This document shows, in pieces, positions 53,366 through 63,494 of a stretch of DNA of 64,000 bases. The DNA is from Adiantum capillus-veneris (taxonomy: Eukaryota; Streptophyta; Polypodiopsida; Polypodiales; Pteridaceae). The notes beneath the pieces were generated by a model that was not told the origin of the DNA, made no database searches, and saw nothing but the letters and a program-made list of their open reading frames with translations. The stretch is from NCBI GenBank assembly GCA_014529385.2, contig CM043969.1, forward strand, positions 23,978,446-24,042,445, written 5' to 3'. The position numbers were made by a program, and so were the translations under genes. Positions within the stretch are counted from its first letter, which is position 1. Every line of letters begins with the position of its first letter.

Positions 53366-54060
53366 GAACTTATCCAAACCTTACAGAGGATATTGAGCGA
53401 GTCAAGCAATTAAGGAGTTTGGTAGAAGATACCCAAAGGGATCTAGAACCAGCACCTAGGAAGATCCAGATTACGGACACCGTGTTCCCTACGCAACAAC
53501 AACTTCACCAAGTCCATAGACCCTTGGACATACCTAGTGTCATCAAAGAAGAAAGTGACTTAAAGTCATGGGAAAGTGGGCGTACTCACTTCTTGATGGA
53601 AAGAATGTTTACAGAGGGACTACCTGATCGTATCGAAGAAATGGAGATCCCATCTTCCCCACGTCAAGGGACTCAAGGCCAAAAGGTGCCGTTAAACATT
53701 GCCAAATTGATGGATTTCATGTCTTCAGAAGTTAGAACCACCATCATGTCCAAACTATATAAAGACCCCGAGCTAGTCTCAGCTCTTCGAGCCTTCCTCA
53801 ATGGAGAACTGAAGTTTGGGCTACCACAATTTGCACAGATGCATGGAGCTGGGGAGATGCCAATAGAGGAGGAACACTTAGATCCACAACCCAACCTAGA
53901 TGAGAACCTTGTTATAGAAATACCTGTTAACAAGTTGGGACAATACTTTGAGGGTGATGAATCTAATGCGACTATACCAATAACTACTAAGGAATTAACT
54001 GTGAAGGGAATCCTTGATGGTGGCGCTAGGGTTAGCATTGTGACTAAAAATTGATGGGAA
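53366..54060 (+). pseudogene. OTA-3 PR1 region, first part
   Basis: Shifted frame relative to gag. ERVKQLRSLVEDTQRDLEP, DTVFPTQQQLHQ, VPLNIAKLMDFMSSEVRTT, then the protease start ILDGGARVSIVTKN and a TGA at about 54052 where OTA-1 has Tyr. The next open stretch is in the same frame. Confidence 0.85.
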
Positions 54061-54063
54061 ACT

Positions 54064-55314
54064 ATGGGAAGACCTCACCTTGCGACCACAACCATAGTAG
54101 TGAAGATGGCCAATGGGTCTATTGTTAAACCTATTGGGATGCTAGAAGATCTCAAGATAAAGGTCTTTGGACATAAAATAAGAGTTACCTTCATTGTTAT
54201 GGATTTCTCCAAGCACACTATGGCATCGGAGATGATCTTAGGACGTCCTTTCATGAGGGAAGCGAAAATGGTGCACGCGTGGTCTAAAAACCATGTCTAC
54301 CTGCAGTTCCAAGATTCTGTCATTCAAGTGGATCTTGTGATGGGTCGAGCACATCCCCTAGGAAACAGGTTTATAATTGATCATAGATCTAACACCACAG
54401 TTCGCTCGGCCCCATTGAAGTATTGTTACACGTGTAAAGCGAACACTGATGTTGGGGAAGATTCTCCTTATATGGATGTACTACCTGGGATGAGTGAGTC
54501 GGACAATGTGGATTGGGTCCACCTAGCAACAACCATAGACACTTGGGGAAACAGGGGGATGACCTGGGTAACACCTGAGGGGGATGAAATGCCACCACAC
54601 GTACCCTTAAATATGCTACAAGCAATGCATATAGCTTTTGACAATACTCATCCTCATATAACAAAAAGAACATACAAGTGGGTCCCTAAAGCTTCTTTAG
54701 CGACCATAGCTAGTACTAAAAAACAAAAGCCTTGTAAGAAACGTACCACTCACTCCAAGAAATGTAAGGAAACGTGGCGGTGGATTCCTAAACGACTATT
54801 GGAAGCCCAAGGCTACTATCAAGGAAATGATCAAATATGGGTACCAAAACATAGATTGTGTTCTTACCTCTCACCTGACCTATGTGAGTCAAACCCTGTG
54901 ACGACAAAGCCGATGAAAGATCATGGGAAAGGAAAAATCACAGAACACTATACACCGGATCCGGAGCTAGTATGGGTTCCCAAGCGAGAGAGGCTTGTTT
55001 TGCTCAACTCAAACATAGAAAAAACTAATAAAGCTTCTAGCTCCTCATGTAATGCATCCATAGAGGTAAAAGCTTCTTCACAGCCTCCACCTACAATAGT
55101 GGACCTCCATGAAGCTACAAAGGAATCCACACCTCCCAGTGTTCAAGAATCACCTGATGAACCACTTCAAGTTCGATCCTGGGAGAGTACCTTACCACCC
55201 TTGCAACTTGACGAGGCACCTAAGGTAATAGAAAACTACTGGCAAAAATCCCCACCTATTACCAACTGGAACAATTGGTTTCAAAGGGTGACAAGCTCAT
55301 TTCAAACGGTATGA
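54064..55314 (+). CDS. OTA-3 PR1 remainder fused directly to the tail
   Basis: Continues PR1 (VVKMANGSIVKPIGMLED, FIVMDFSKHTMASEMILGRP), then at about 54640 passes directly from the HIAFDNTHPHITKR segment to YKWVPKASL. In OTA-2 these two points are ~4.2 kb apart and enclose RT, RNase H, integrase and PR2. The tail has four motifs: KWVPKASL, RWIPKRLL, IWVPKHRL, VWVPKRERL, spaced 34, 19 and 45 residues, then a Ser-rich part and LQVRSWESTLPPLQLDEA, ending NNWFQRVTSSFQTV. This 416-codon frame is fully open; it is the best copy of the tail in the window. Confidence 0.85.
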   Translation: MGRPHLATTTIVVKMANGSIVKPIGMLEDLKIKVFGHKIRVTFIVMDFSKHTMASEMILGRPFMREAKMVHAWSKNHVYLQFQDSVIQVDLVMGRAHPLGNRFIIDHRSNTTVRSAPLKYCYTCKANTDVGEDSPYMDVLPGMSESDNVDWVHLATTIDTWGNRGMTWVTPEGDEMPPHVPLNMLQAMHIAFDNTHPHITKRTYKWVPKASLATIASTKKQKPCKKRTTHSKKCKETWRWIPKRLLEAQGYYQGNDQIWVPKHRLCSYLSPDLCESNPVTTKPMKDHGKGKITEHYTPDPELVWVPKRERLVLLNSNIEKTNKASSSSCNASIEVKASSQPPPTIVDLHEATKESTPPSVQESPDEPLQVRSWESTLPPLQLDEAPKVIENYWQKSPPITNWNNWFQRVTSSFQTV

Positions 55315-56958
55315 TCTACCCAAGGAAGGGGGGAGTGTTTGCAGACAGTCATCATTCACTTACTCCCCTCTCAACCTTCTTCCCTGACCTCTCAATATCC
55401 CAATCTTAGGGAATGTATATATATAGCCTTATACTCACAAAAACAAAAATAATAAAGAGCAAGAGCATTTAGCAAATGAGTATGCACAATAAAAGTCAAA
55501 ACATTGACCATGTCTACACATTCGCATCCGGTGCACTGAAACAGAAACCTATGCCATAAAACACCTTTGATCCTCAGCACTCAAGTGATGGAGGGTAGGT
55601 AAGATTAGTACGATAGGAGTGTTTTTGTTTTAGAGTTGAGTGATTAGCAAAGTTCTTTTTTCCCACTGATGTGCCTCCTAGAGGTATTCTTTGTGTTTCC
55701 TTGTGTGTACAGGAACGTGTTGCTGTGGTTAGGATTTGGACCTTCATGGAATCTTTATCTCGACTCACTCTTCAAATTAAGTGCAATTATCAACGCAAAC
55801 AGGTGTTTCTTGTCCATTAGCATTGCCCCTTATCTTTTTTGCATGTATGATTGTCTGCTTTGATTGTGATTGGTAGCATAATATCCAGCACATTTGCTTA
55901 GTATCAAACATTTAATTCAATGTCATTTTTTGTCATAATCACTTGTCTAGGTTTAAACATCAAGCAAGTCCGACTAGCTAGTTTGACCAAGTTAGGTGTT
56001 AGAGATCTTCTCTTAATACCATGGGGAATGCCTTCCTAATAATCAATGGTTACTTAGGTTCTTAATCCGATTTAGGCAGCATTGTGTGAAATGTACTAGG
56101 GCTTTCTAGTGGGCTTGACCCTATTAACCTTCAGCTTAAGTATTATAAAGGGAGTTTACTTGTATGATGAGCCTGGGGAGGTGTATCAGTGTTATATGAC
56201 CCCCCAATGTTACAAAATTAAAATGCTGAAAATGAACAAACAAAAAATCAAAGTGCCACATTGTAAAATCTTCAGCTGGAAGAGAAATCTCAGCTTGATT
56301 GGGTACTTCACTCACATGTATCGCCTATGGTACTAGAGCCCTAGAGGTTCCCAGTATGGGCGCTTTTCCTTGAAAAGCAAAAAACCCAAGGCATACAAAA
56401 TAAGCACACACATCAAAATGGAATCACTGTGAAAAGACTTTGGGGGGTCAAAGAAAAGGTAATCAGTCAGGCGATGATTTCATGAGAAATTCCTTTTATC
56501 GTAGCTTAACTACAAGGTCTTCTAGGTATAGCCTCTAGTCAGCCCTCGAACATGAAATACTTGGCTCTCGCGATTAAACAACTTAATTGACCAGAGAAAA
56601 TTAAGAAGCTTACCCATGGTATTAATAGTCGATCTCTAGTGCCTTTCAACCGTTAAATTAGCAACCCCAGACTTGTTTAACTTTTTACCTTTACATATGT
56701 TTATGCATTTGATTACATTGCAATTTAATGTTTATTGCTAACAAATTGTTTAAAATTCTGTTACCAATCAATTTGTCTGCCTAAAACTGCATATGCTTTT
56801 TAATCACTTATGAGAATGCAATTACTGTGCCAATGTTGTTTGATTTTGCAGTGACTAAAGAAGGCTAAGGACATTCGTCTCAAATGCTCTTCCACCTCGA
56901 CGATCGAGCTTCAACTCAATAACTTCAGAGGACGGAATCTACATCAGGAAGGGGGGCA
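55315..56958 (+). other. OTA-3 3' noncoding region and polypurine tract
   Basis: No supported gene. Homologous to 41474-43124 and, on the other strand, to much of 19632-20960. It lacks the accessory ORF of OTA-2. Ends in AGGAAGGGGGGCA before the 3' LTR. Confidence 0.75.
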
Positions 56959-57274
56959 TGTTAACCCTCACGGCTCACGGACACCCTATCACTTACGACG
57001 GACGTTCTAACCTACGGCAGACATTGTATTATTTATTTGGTAGAGTCAGGTACCGGGCTTGTCGGTCCAATAGGAAAAGGGTAAGAGTGATCGCCGATGA
57101 GAGGCGCACTATAACTGGAACATTCAAGGGATTAGTTGGCTAAGCATGGGTGTCCAAGTGTGAATGGGGCGAGCTCATATAAAAGTCAACTAAACCTAAA
57201 ATTCACTCATTCTCTCATTTGTGCAATTAAAGAGTGCTCTTGCTCCATCTCCTTCTTCTTCTTCTTCATCTCTT

Positions 57275-57308
<34 letters not shown>

Positions 57309-57566
57309 GGAGAGAGAGGGAGTGTGTGGGCGATCGAGCATTACAAAGGCACGACGACGGTGAAGCGGTTGAGCACGGCGTAGCGGCGTCTCCTTCTTCT
57401 TCGCGGCGAGGAATCCTCCACGAAGCAAGCGTAGAGCGGTGAGTGACACACCATCGTCTTCTTTGAGCTTACTAGTTCAGGCTTGTTGTGTGCTTGGAGC
57501 CATTTGTGGCTCGCACACGGTGTATCGGCAAGTTCCTTGCATTGACACGTGCGGCATACGCGCACA
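56959..57566 (+). repeat. OTA-3 3' LTR (608 bp)
   Basis: Matches 48349-48948 with about 20 substitutions by eye and a longer microsatellite (57275-57329). Confidence 0.95.
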
Positions 57567-57571
57567 CACGG

Positions 57572-58585
57572 CCAGATCAATATGTTTGTGCACGCGTAGA
57601 TAAAAACTCCAACACACAGAGCTCAACCCCTAGTCAAGAAGAGCTTAAGCAATAGAAGAATTTTTCCATTGACGACGACTACTTACTCCACAAGGATAGA
57701 GTATGTGTGGCAAAGGACTTAGACACTAGGTGCTAACTATTATTTGAGTATCACGATAGTCTAAGCGCTGGTCATCCAGGTATTCCTAAGACGTATGCCT
57801 TAGTTCGACGGCAATTTTATTGTCCAAGCTTACATCATGATGTTCAAGAGTATGTACCAAACTGCCAATAATGCCAAGTTAATAAGGTAGAGCACCTCAA
57901 GGTAGGTGGCCTTTTACATCCTTTAGAGATTCCACAAGGTAAGTGGGAGAGTATCTCTATGGATTCTATAGTAGGACCACCTAATACAAATCATGGCCAT
58001 GATGCCATATGCGTAATTGTGGGTTGTCTAACAAAGATGTGTTGATTCATCTTCACTAAGACTACGATTAAGACACCGGAATTAGCAAGGTATTTATAGA
58101 GCATATATATAAACTCTATGGTCTTCCAGCTAGTAACATTAGTGATAGAGATCGAAAGTTCAATAATCACTTCTGGAGAGATATGTTCCAAAAGTTGGAA
58201 ACTACACTTAATCTTAGTACGGCTGATCATCCACAAACAGATAGTCAAATCGAAAGGGTTAATCAAGTGCTAGAGGATATACTACGAGCGTACGCTAGCA
58301 AGAAGCAAACCAATTGGGAAGACTACTTGCCTATATTGGAATTTTCTTATAATAGTTCAAAGCATGTGACTAAAGGGTTTAGTCCATTTATGCTTTTATA
58401 TGGTCTTCAACCTAGATCACTCGTTACGGTGGGGTTGGCTACAGAGAAGATACAAAAAGTGAAGGATTTTCTCCAAGACCATTTTGATATGCTTCAAGTT
58501 GCCCCCCGACAAAATGTTAAGCAAGCTCAAGATCGATATAGAAGTACGCAGATGAGCATAACCGTCTTGTGACTTTCTAAGAAGG
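57572..58585 (+). pseudogene. Chromo-2 integrase
   Basis: After the OTA-3 insertion: zinc module HDSLSAGHPGIPKTY with CQ-stop-CQ at about 57868 (a TAA between the cysteines), SISMDSIVGPPNTNHGHD (first D), SDRDRKFNNHFWRDMF (second D) after another stop and shift, PQTDSQIERVNQ (E) and YNSSKHVTKGFSPFMLLYGL. The last open part is 58183-58572. It is the insertion enzyme of the family, broken here in at least four places. Confidence 0.87.
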
Positions 58586-59027
58586 AGAAGGTTTTCCTCA
58601 AGGTTCTGGAGCATTCAGAAAGTCTGAAGACGAAAAAAATTGTTAAACTTTCATCACAATATTGTGGACCATTTACTGTCCTCAAACGTATAGGTCATGT
58701 AGCATATAAGTTAGCTCTTTTCGAGCACTCACGAGTTCATCTTGTTTTTCATGTTAGCCATTTACAAAAATATCTAGGATAAAATGATAATGCCATTGAC
58801 AAAGGTGTGTTAGTTGACATCATAGAACCGCCAAGCATCCCTCATGAACTTGAAAATATTTTGGATTCTCATGAGCTTCGCACCAAACATCATGTCAGAT
58901 GACTGGTGTTGGTAAAATGGCTAGATAAACCTGAAGAAGGTTCTACATGGGAGAATGTCTCCGCACTTAAGAAACGTTTTCCTACGTTTGTTTTCAAGGA
59001 CCAAAATGATTCTCCAAGGGGGGGTAA
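58586..59027 (+). pseudogene. Chromo-2 integrase C-terminus, chromodomain and polypurine tract
   Basis: GPF-type module (SSQYCGPFTVLKRIGHVAYK), HLVFHVSHLQKYLG then a TAA, and a chromodomain-like end: ILDSHELRTKHHVR, stop, LVLVKWLDKPEEGSTWENVS, ALKKRFPTFVF. Purine tract AAGGGGGGG (about 59016-59024) precedes a TG at 59028. Confidence 0.82.
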
Positions 59028-61649
59028 TGTAAGGACACGGGTCCTACGGGCAAGGCCACCGGCATGGCCGGACAATGTGTATGCTAGGGGGAGGCTATAA
59101 GATAGCATGGTTAGGTGGAGACTAGCACACGACATTACTCCTCTCCTTTCATACAAACTTGGGGGGAAATTTTGCAAAATTTCACGGGGTGTCAATATGA
59201 ACCAAGGCCAAGGGGCATGCATGGTACATATGACAATTCTCACTTTGTCAACATACATGGCTATGAATGAGATTCAAGCACAAGTACGAAAAATGCATAC
59301 TAAAATTCACTCTCAAACAAGCATCTACTTTTGAATTTCAGGACCCCTGGCCATAGAGGGCTACAAGGCCAACCCAATTTCTAGTGCTTCTTGTTTCTTG
59401 TGTTTTAACCTTTAATTTGGAAAAGATTTTCTTGTTGTACAAAGCAAAGTGCTTTGACAGACTTAACGAGAAGCAAAGCTTCTACTCGGTGTCAAAGTAC
59501 TACCCCCATTGATTTAGGATCGAGGGTCATGGCACACAAGTTTTGCAAATTGGCACTATGCGGATATAAGCTCACATTTAATGTTTGCTAACATCAAACT
59601 ATGATGTATCCATGCCAATACAAAGTGTGCCAGGCCCGTATGGCATCGGCTCAAACTGTTGAGACCATCATTGAAGCCAAGGGCTTATCACTCCATTTTT
59701 TGATATGCATGCATGGCATGCCAATGCGCTGGGATTATTTCCAGTGAATTAGTTTTTACACTTTTGCTATAACATGAGCTACTATGTCAAGGAAGTTTTT
59801 ATCTGACTCATACTCACGGTCGATTCTACTCACTTGATGTCCACATGCATTAGACTCACACAATTTTTAATACAAGGTAAGAACTTATTTCTTTTCGATG
59901 ATTTTTCTTGAAACTTCTCCTGTTGATGTTGTTGCAAGAGTTACCCATAGTTATAACCTTTTACGCTATAACAATATAGGCTAATATATTTACATGTGAT
60001 CATTGTATATAACTACAATGGTGGGCACTTTATATCATAGGCTTTATGCACAAGGTGCAACCACTACAAATGATGCCTTCTGTGGGTAGCAAGTAGGCAT
60101 GGCCTGGCTATCAAGCAACTAATTCATGGAATGACATGATAGACTAAGCGAACCTCCAAGCAGGTAATCTTTTTGTTTGAACACCAAGAAAATTGAGTAT
60201 AACTAATTTCTTCAGGGTGTTGGGAATCTCTCTCTTCTTTTCATGGGAAGATGTGATTATTTCAAGATCCAATTGTGAATAAGATTCCAACTTCAGAAGA
60301 TCTGCAACTTAATTGTCACACTGATTGCATCTCTAGGAGTGATATTCTCAGCTCATACCCAACTCATACAAAATCACTCCATAGGTGTTGAGCGTCCCAG
60401 ATTGGTCTCTTCATAGCTGTACTTTCAAGGAAAGAAGTCCTCAATTTGCCAAGGGATAGTGAATAAGTTCAACTTCACAATTTGACTACAATCATTATTG
60501 GACATAGTAGACTGTGTTGGTCATCGTTAACTGCTAGTTTAAGCAGTTTCCATCACCAAGGGGTTTGGATTGCCAAGGTAACACCCAGGGTTACGAGTTA
60601 AATATTGCTTGGTTTTCACCAATATTTCATTTAGTGTTTGAATAGTGCACTTGACTCCGAGTAAGTGGACGCTAATTTCAACCGCCAGGTAAGCATATGA
60701 TTTGGTTTCATTTCATTTCTAAATATACTTGGATTGAATTTTTCCAAGTAGGGTGTATATGCTAGAATGTTGTCATCCATTTACTCTTCAGACACATGAC
60801 AAGGTCATGTAGGAGCAAAGAATTTTGGGACAGTAGTGTACTAGATACATTTCTGCACCTTGCATATATAGACCTACATGGTAGGGTTTTTTTTTGGCAC
60901 AAGCATGGTCTAGGAACTCATTGAGTTTGGTTTAGCCAATGTGGACCAAGGTTTATGAGGGTCCACTCTCTCATGTCACTTAGTGTGTATAGTTACCTCC
61001 ATACTTAAGTATATCTCATACTTGAAGGATGTCCGGTGTCAGTCCTAAAGACTATATTCTTCACATGTGGAGTATGTCTCATATAAGGATGTCCAAAGAA
61101 TATAGTCTTTAGGACTGACACTAGGGCCTCTTTACTTAGTTATGTGTCGCAAAAGAGTGCGTAGATGTTGGTCAAATCCGTTTTGCATACCATTTTGAGC
61201 GCATCATATCAAAAATAATCTCAATGGCCGAAATAGTTGGATACCAAGTTAGACTTGTTAAGGTTACAAGTATCGCTGAACAACTTTAACGGATGGTTGT
61301 TTGCACATGTAGCAACGCTATGTATTCTTAATGACAATGTTTCATTGTTGGCACCCAGATGTAATTAATTTTCACATTCTATTATGGTCCAGCTATGTTA
61401 GCACAACTTTCACGTGATTGCAGGGGGAAGTATGCAATCCTTTCCACGTGTGTTGTGAGTATAACATTAGCCAAGCATTGGCAATTATAGTCATGAAAAT
61501 GCAGGTTCGAATTAATTTTTGATAAATGCATTCACACTAGGTGTTATGGGCCCTAGTATTTAGCAAAAGCAGATTTGGAGCGGCATGCAAATTAATGAAG
61601 TTGATAGCTTTTAAAGAATTTTGCACTCTATGTGCAGTATATCTATGAG
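59028..61649 (+). other. Probable start of Chromo-2 3' LTR followed by unassigned sequence
   Basis: The position after the purine tract and a TGTAAGGACACGG start suggest an LTR, but without the 5' LTR its end cannot be fixed. A related LTR start seems to lie at 62464 (shared GGCTATA and ACTAGCACA/TGCTAGTCC-like features only). No gene seen. A long inverted repeat lies at 61036-61121. Confidence 0.45.
61036..61121. repeat. Inverted repeat, two perfect 26-base arms, 34-base spacer
   Basis: Arm 61036-61061 (starts GTGTCAGTCCTAAAG) is the exact reverse complement of 61096-61121. The spacer begins with the palindrome CACATGTG (61062-61069). Next to it a direct repeat (GTATATCTCATA..AAGGATGTCC near 61010-61034; GTATGTCTCATATAAGGATGTCC at 61072-61094) is seen. 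It could form a strong hairpin in RNA or single-stranded DNA. Confidence 0.85.
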
Positions 61650-62463
61650 ATTAATTGTGAATCTATCAATCACCATCAGAGGTCATGGCTCTGTTGGGGT
61701 GCTTGTAGATAGTGTGACTAAACTTTGTAAAGTTTAGTCAGTCCACTATTCATTCTCTCTAAGTTAACCAAGTTGGTTGTTCATGAATTTGTTTCTTATT
61801 TAGCAATGCTCCACGTAATTGTGCCTCAAGTTTATGAATCATTTTTGGATGAATGTTTGTAAACAGGTGAGAAACACAACTCAATACTGCCAATCATCGA
61901 AAGATAGATAGGTAGTTTACTAGTGTTACTCTTGTGCTAAAGGATATGCTTAGCCTGTACGTTAGCACAAAGCAATCTAGTTGGACATGTTATCTCTCTA
62001 GTTGGAGTTTGCTTACCATGAGGCAAAGCATGTTATGACTAGGTTTAGTCCCTTCATGTTTGGGTCTGATTGTCAGCCTCGCTCACCAGTTATGGTGGGG
62101 TTGTTTACTGATGAAAAATGATAACCAGTCAAGGACTTAATCTTTGCTAATGAGTTATGTCAGCATGTTACTTTCATGCAAAGTGACACCTCTTAGTTGT
62201 GGTAACTCATCTAAAATACTCTAATGAGTTATAAATATAGTTTACACACTATTTTAGATGTAGTTCAATTACACAAAACGATTGAAAAAGGACAATAATG
62301 TGGAATATCCAGATATTCTTCTTGATTTCATTGAACCTCATACTAAATTGCGTTTGGTCGATAGATCTGTGAGGGATGCCACTTCGCAAAACATTAGTGT
62401 TCTTACAAAGATATCACCAGTTTTGTGTTTGAGGACAAAACTGCTTCTCCAAGAGGGGAGTAA
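61650..62463 (+). pseudogene. Degraded integrase tail of another Ty3 element
   Basis: Across frames it parallels Chromo-2 integrase: GHGSVGVLVDSVTKLCK (61689 onward), NHFWMNV (about 61835), VLKDMLSLYVSTKQSSW, then in another frame AYHEAKHVMTRFSPFMFG and PRSPVMVGLFTDEK. At 62330-62463 there is a chromodomain-end-like piece (ILLDFIEPHTKLRL, then FEDKTASPRG in shifted frame) and a purine tract (AAGAGGGGAG). Severely decayed; RNase H and RT are not visible before it. Confidence 0.65.
61715..61740. repeat. Near-perfect palindrome (12-base arms, 2-base centre)
   Basis: TGACTAAACTTT then GT then AAAGTTTAGTCA. Outer bases ATAGTG (61709-61714) and CACTAT (61744-61749) extend the symmetry with a 3-base bulge. 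It lies in the decayed integrase. Confidence 0.85.
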
Positions 62464-62926
62464 TGTCAAGCCTAAGGTAAGACAAGCTAGGGCCAAGGGC
62501 CAGGACACACATGCGGTATAAGGGGGCTATATTTGGAGAGTAGCATGTGCTAGTCCCCACACTCTCATAACACCAAATACGCATACGGGCACTTGGCATT
62601 TTGACATACCGAGGGATATCCAAAATATTGATTTCTCTCATAAGAACAAAGAGGATGAAGGCCACGTTGTCATGGGCATTTTTGTCATTCTTGATCATGC
62701 AATGATGCTATTGGAATTATAACTCTTGCACAAATGCCACCTTTGCCACAATTCAAAACCAACTAGTTACATTGAGAACACTTTGGTAGGGAATTGACTC
62801 TACCAATAGCCTTTGGGTCATGATATAGAAGACCCTCTGACCTTGATTGTCTGTTTGTTCCCAATGCCAAGGTTTGTAGCACCCAGATTATCATTGATCA
62901 ACTCTCTCTATTGTGCTTACAATGTT
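62464..62926 (+). repeat. LTR-like remnant after the degraded Ty3 integrase
   Basis: Starts TGTCAAGCC just after the purine tract, so by position it is the start of a 3' LTR. It is cut or merges into Copia-3 at about 62927. No second copy here. Confidence 0.45.
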
Positions 62927-62957
62927 TGCACTTGCTAGACTTGGACTTTAGTCAAAT

Positions 62958-63494
62958 TTGTGGATGACAGATAAACAGTTCATGATCTCATATGAAATTA
63001 TTGCATATGGTCTTTTGTGCCGTGGGCTATATAAGCTCACTTTATATGACAAGTGTGGACAAAATTTTGCAAACCTAGTTGTAGATTCAAGGGCTATTTC
63101 AGATGCAAAATTGCTACATACACGTTTTGGGCATCTGAATATAGTCAGTTTTCTACGTTTGCAAAATCTGATGTGGTTGCTTCTTGAAGCACCTGTCAAA
63201 CATGTTTGTGAAGGCTGTATTTTGGGTAAAATACAGCGTGCTAAGTTTCCAAAGGATGGGTCAGTTTGTGCTACATGCAGATTACAACTTGTGCATAGTG
63301 ATGTTTGTGGGCCTATGCAAACTCCGTCCTTGGGAAATTACTTGTACTTTGTGACTTTCATTGATGACTACTCTAGGCATGCATGGGTATATCCGTTGAA
63401 ATCTAAGTCCGAAGTGTTCATGTGCTTCAAGCAATTTATTGCAATGGCTGAAAATGTCCCAAAATGTACTATGGGCACCCTCCATTCTAATTGA
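62958..63494 (+). pseudogene. Copia-3 GAG-pre-integrase and integrase N-terminal core
   Basis: Reads ISYEIIAYGLLCRGLYKL, AKLLHTRFGHLN (HxxxH zinc part), HVCEGCILGKIQRAKFP (CxxC), HSDVCGPMQTPS (first catalytic D), YFVTFIDDYSRHAWVY, and ends GTLHSN at a TGA at about 63492 where the family has LHSNRGGEY. Stops and a shift also occur just upstream (62950-62980). Confidence 0.88.

Larger units (their letters stand above)
48349..57566 (+). mobile_element. OTA-3: 9.2 kb non-autonomous Ty3/gypsy element
   Basis: TGTTAACC...GCGCACA with 600- and 608-bp LTRs and a perfect 5-bp target duplication CACGG (48344-48348 and 57567-57571). It is inserted in the pol of Chromo-2. Order: LTR, primer site, leader, gag, PR1, tail, 3' noncoding, purine tract, LTR. 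There is no RT, RNase H or integrase. It shares the internal deletion point with OTA-1. LTRs differ at about 20 sites by eye (3-4%). Confidence 0.96.
46195..59027 (+). mobile_element. Chromo-2: 5'-truncated Ty3/gypsy chromovirus, split by OTA-3
   Basis: Protease, RT, RNase H (46195-48348) and integrase, chromodomain-like end (57572-59027), in order. The gap is OTA-3. Removing OTA-3 and one CACGG rejoins codons in frame (SHVFA-RPDQYVC). The 5' LTR, leader and gag are absent, replaced by Copia-2. Several stops and shifts: an old dead copy. Confidence 0.9.
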
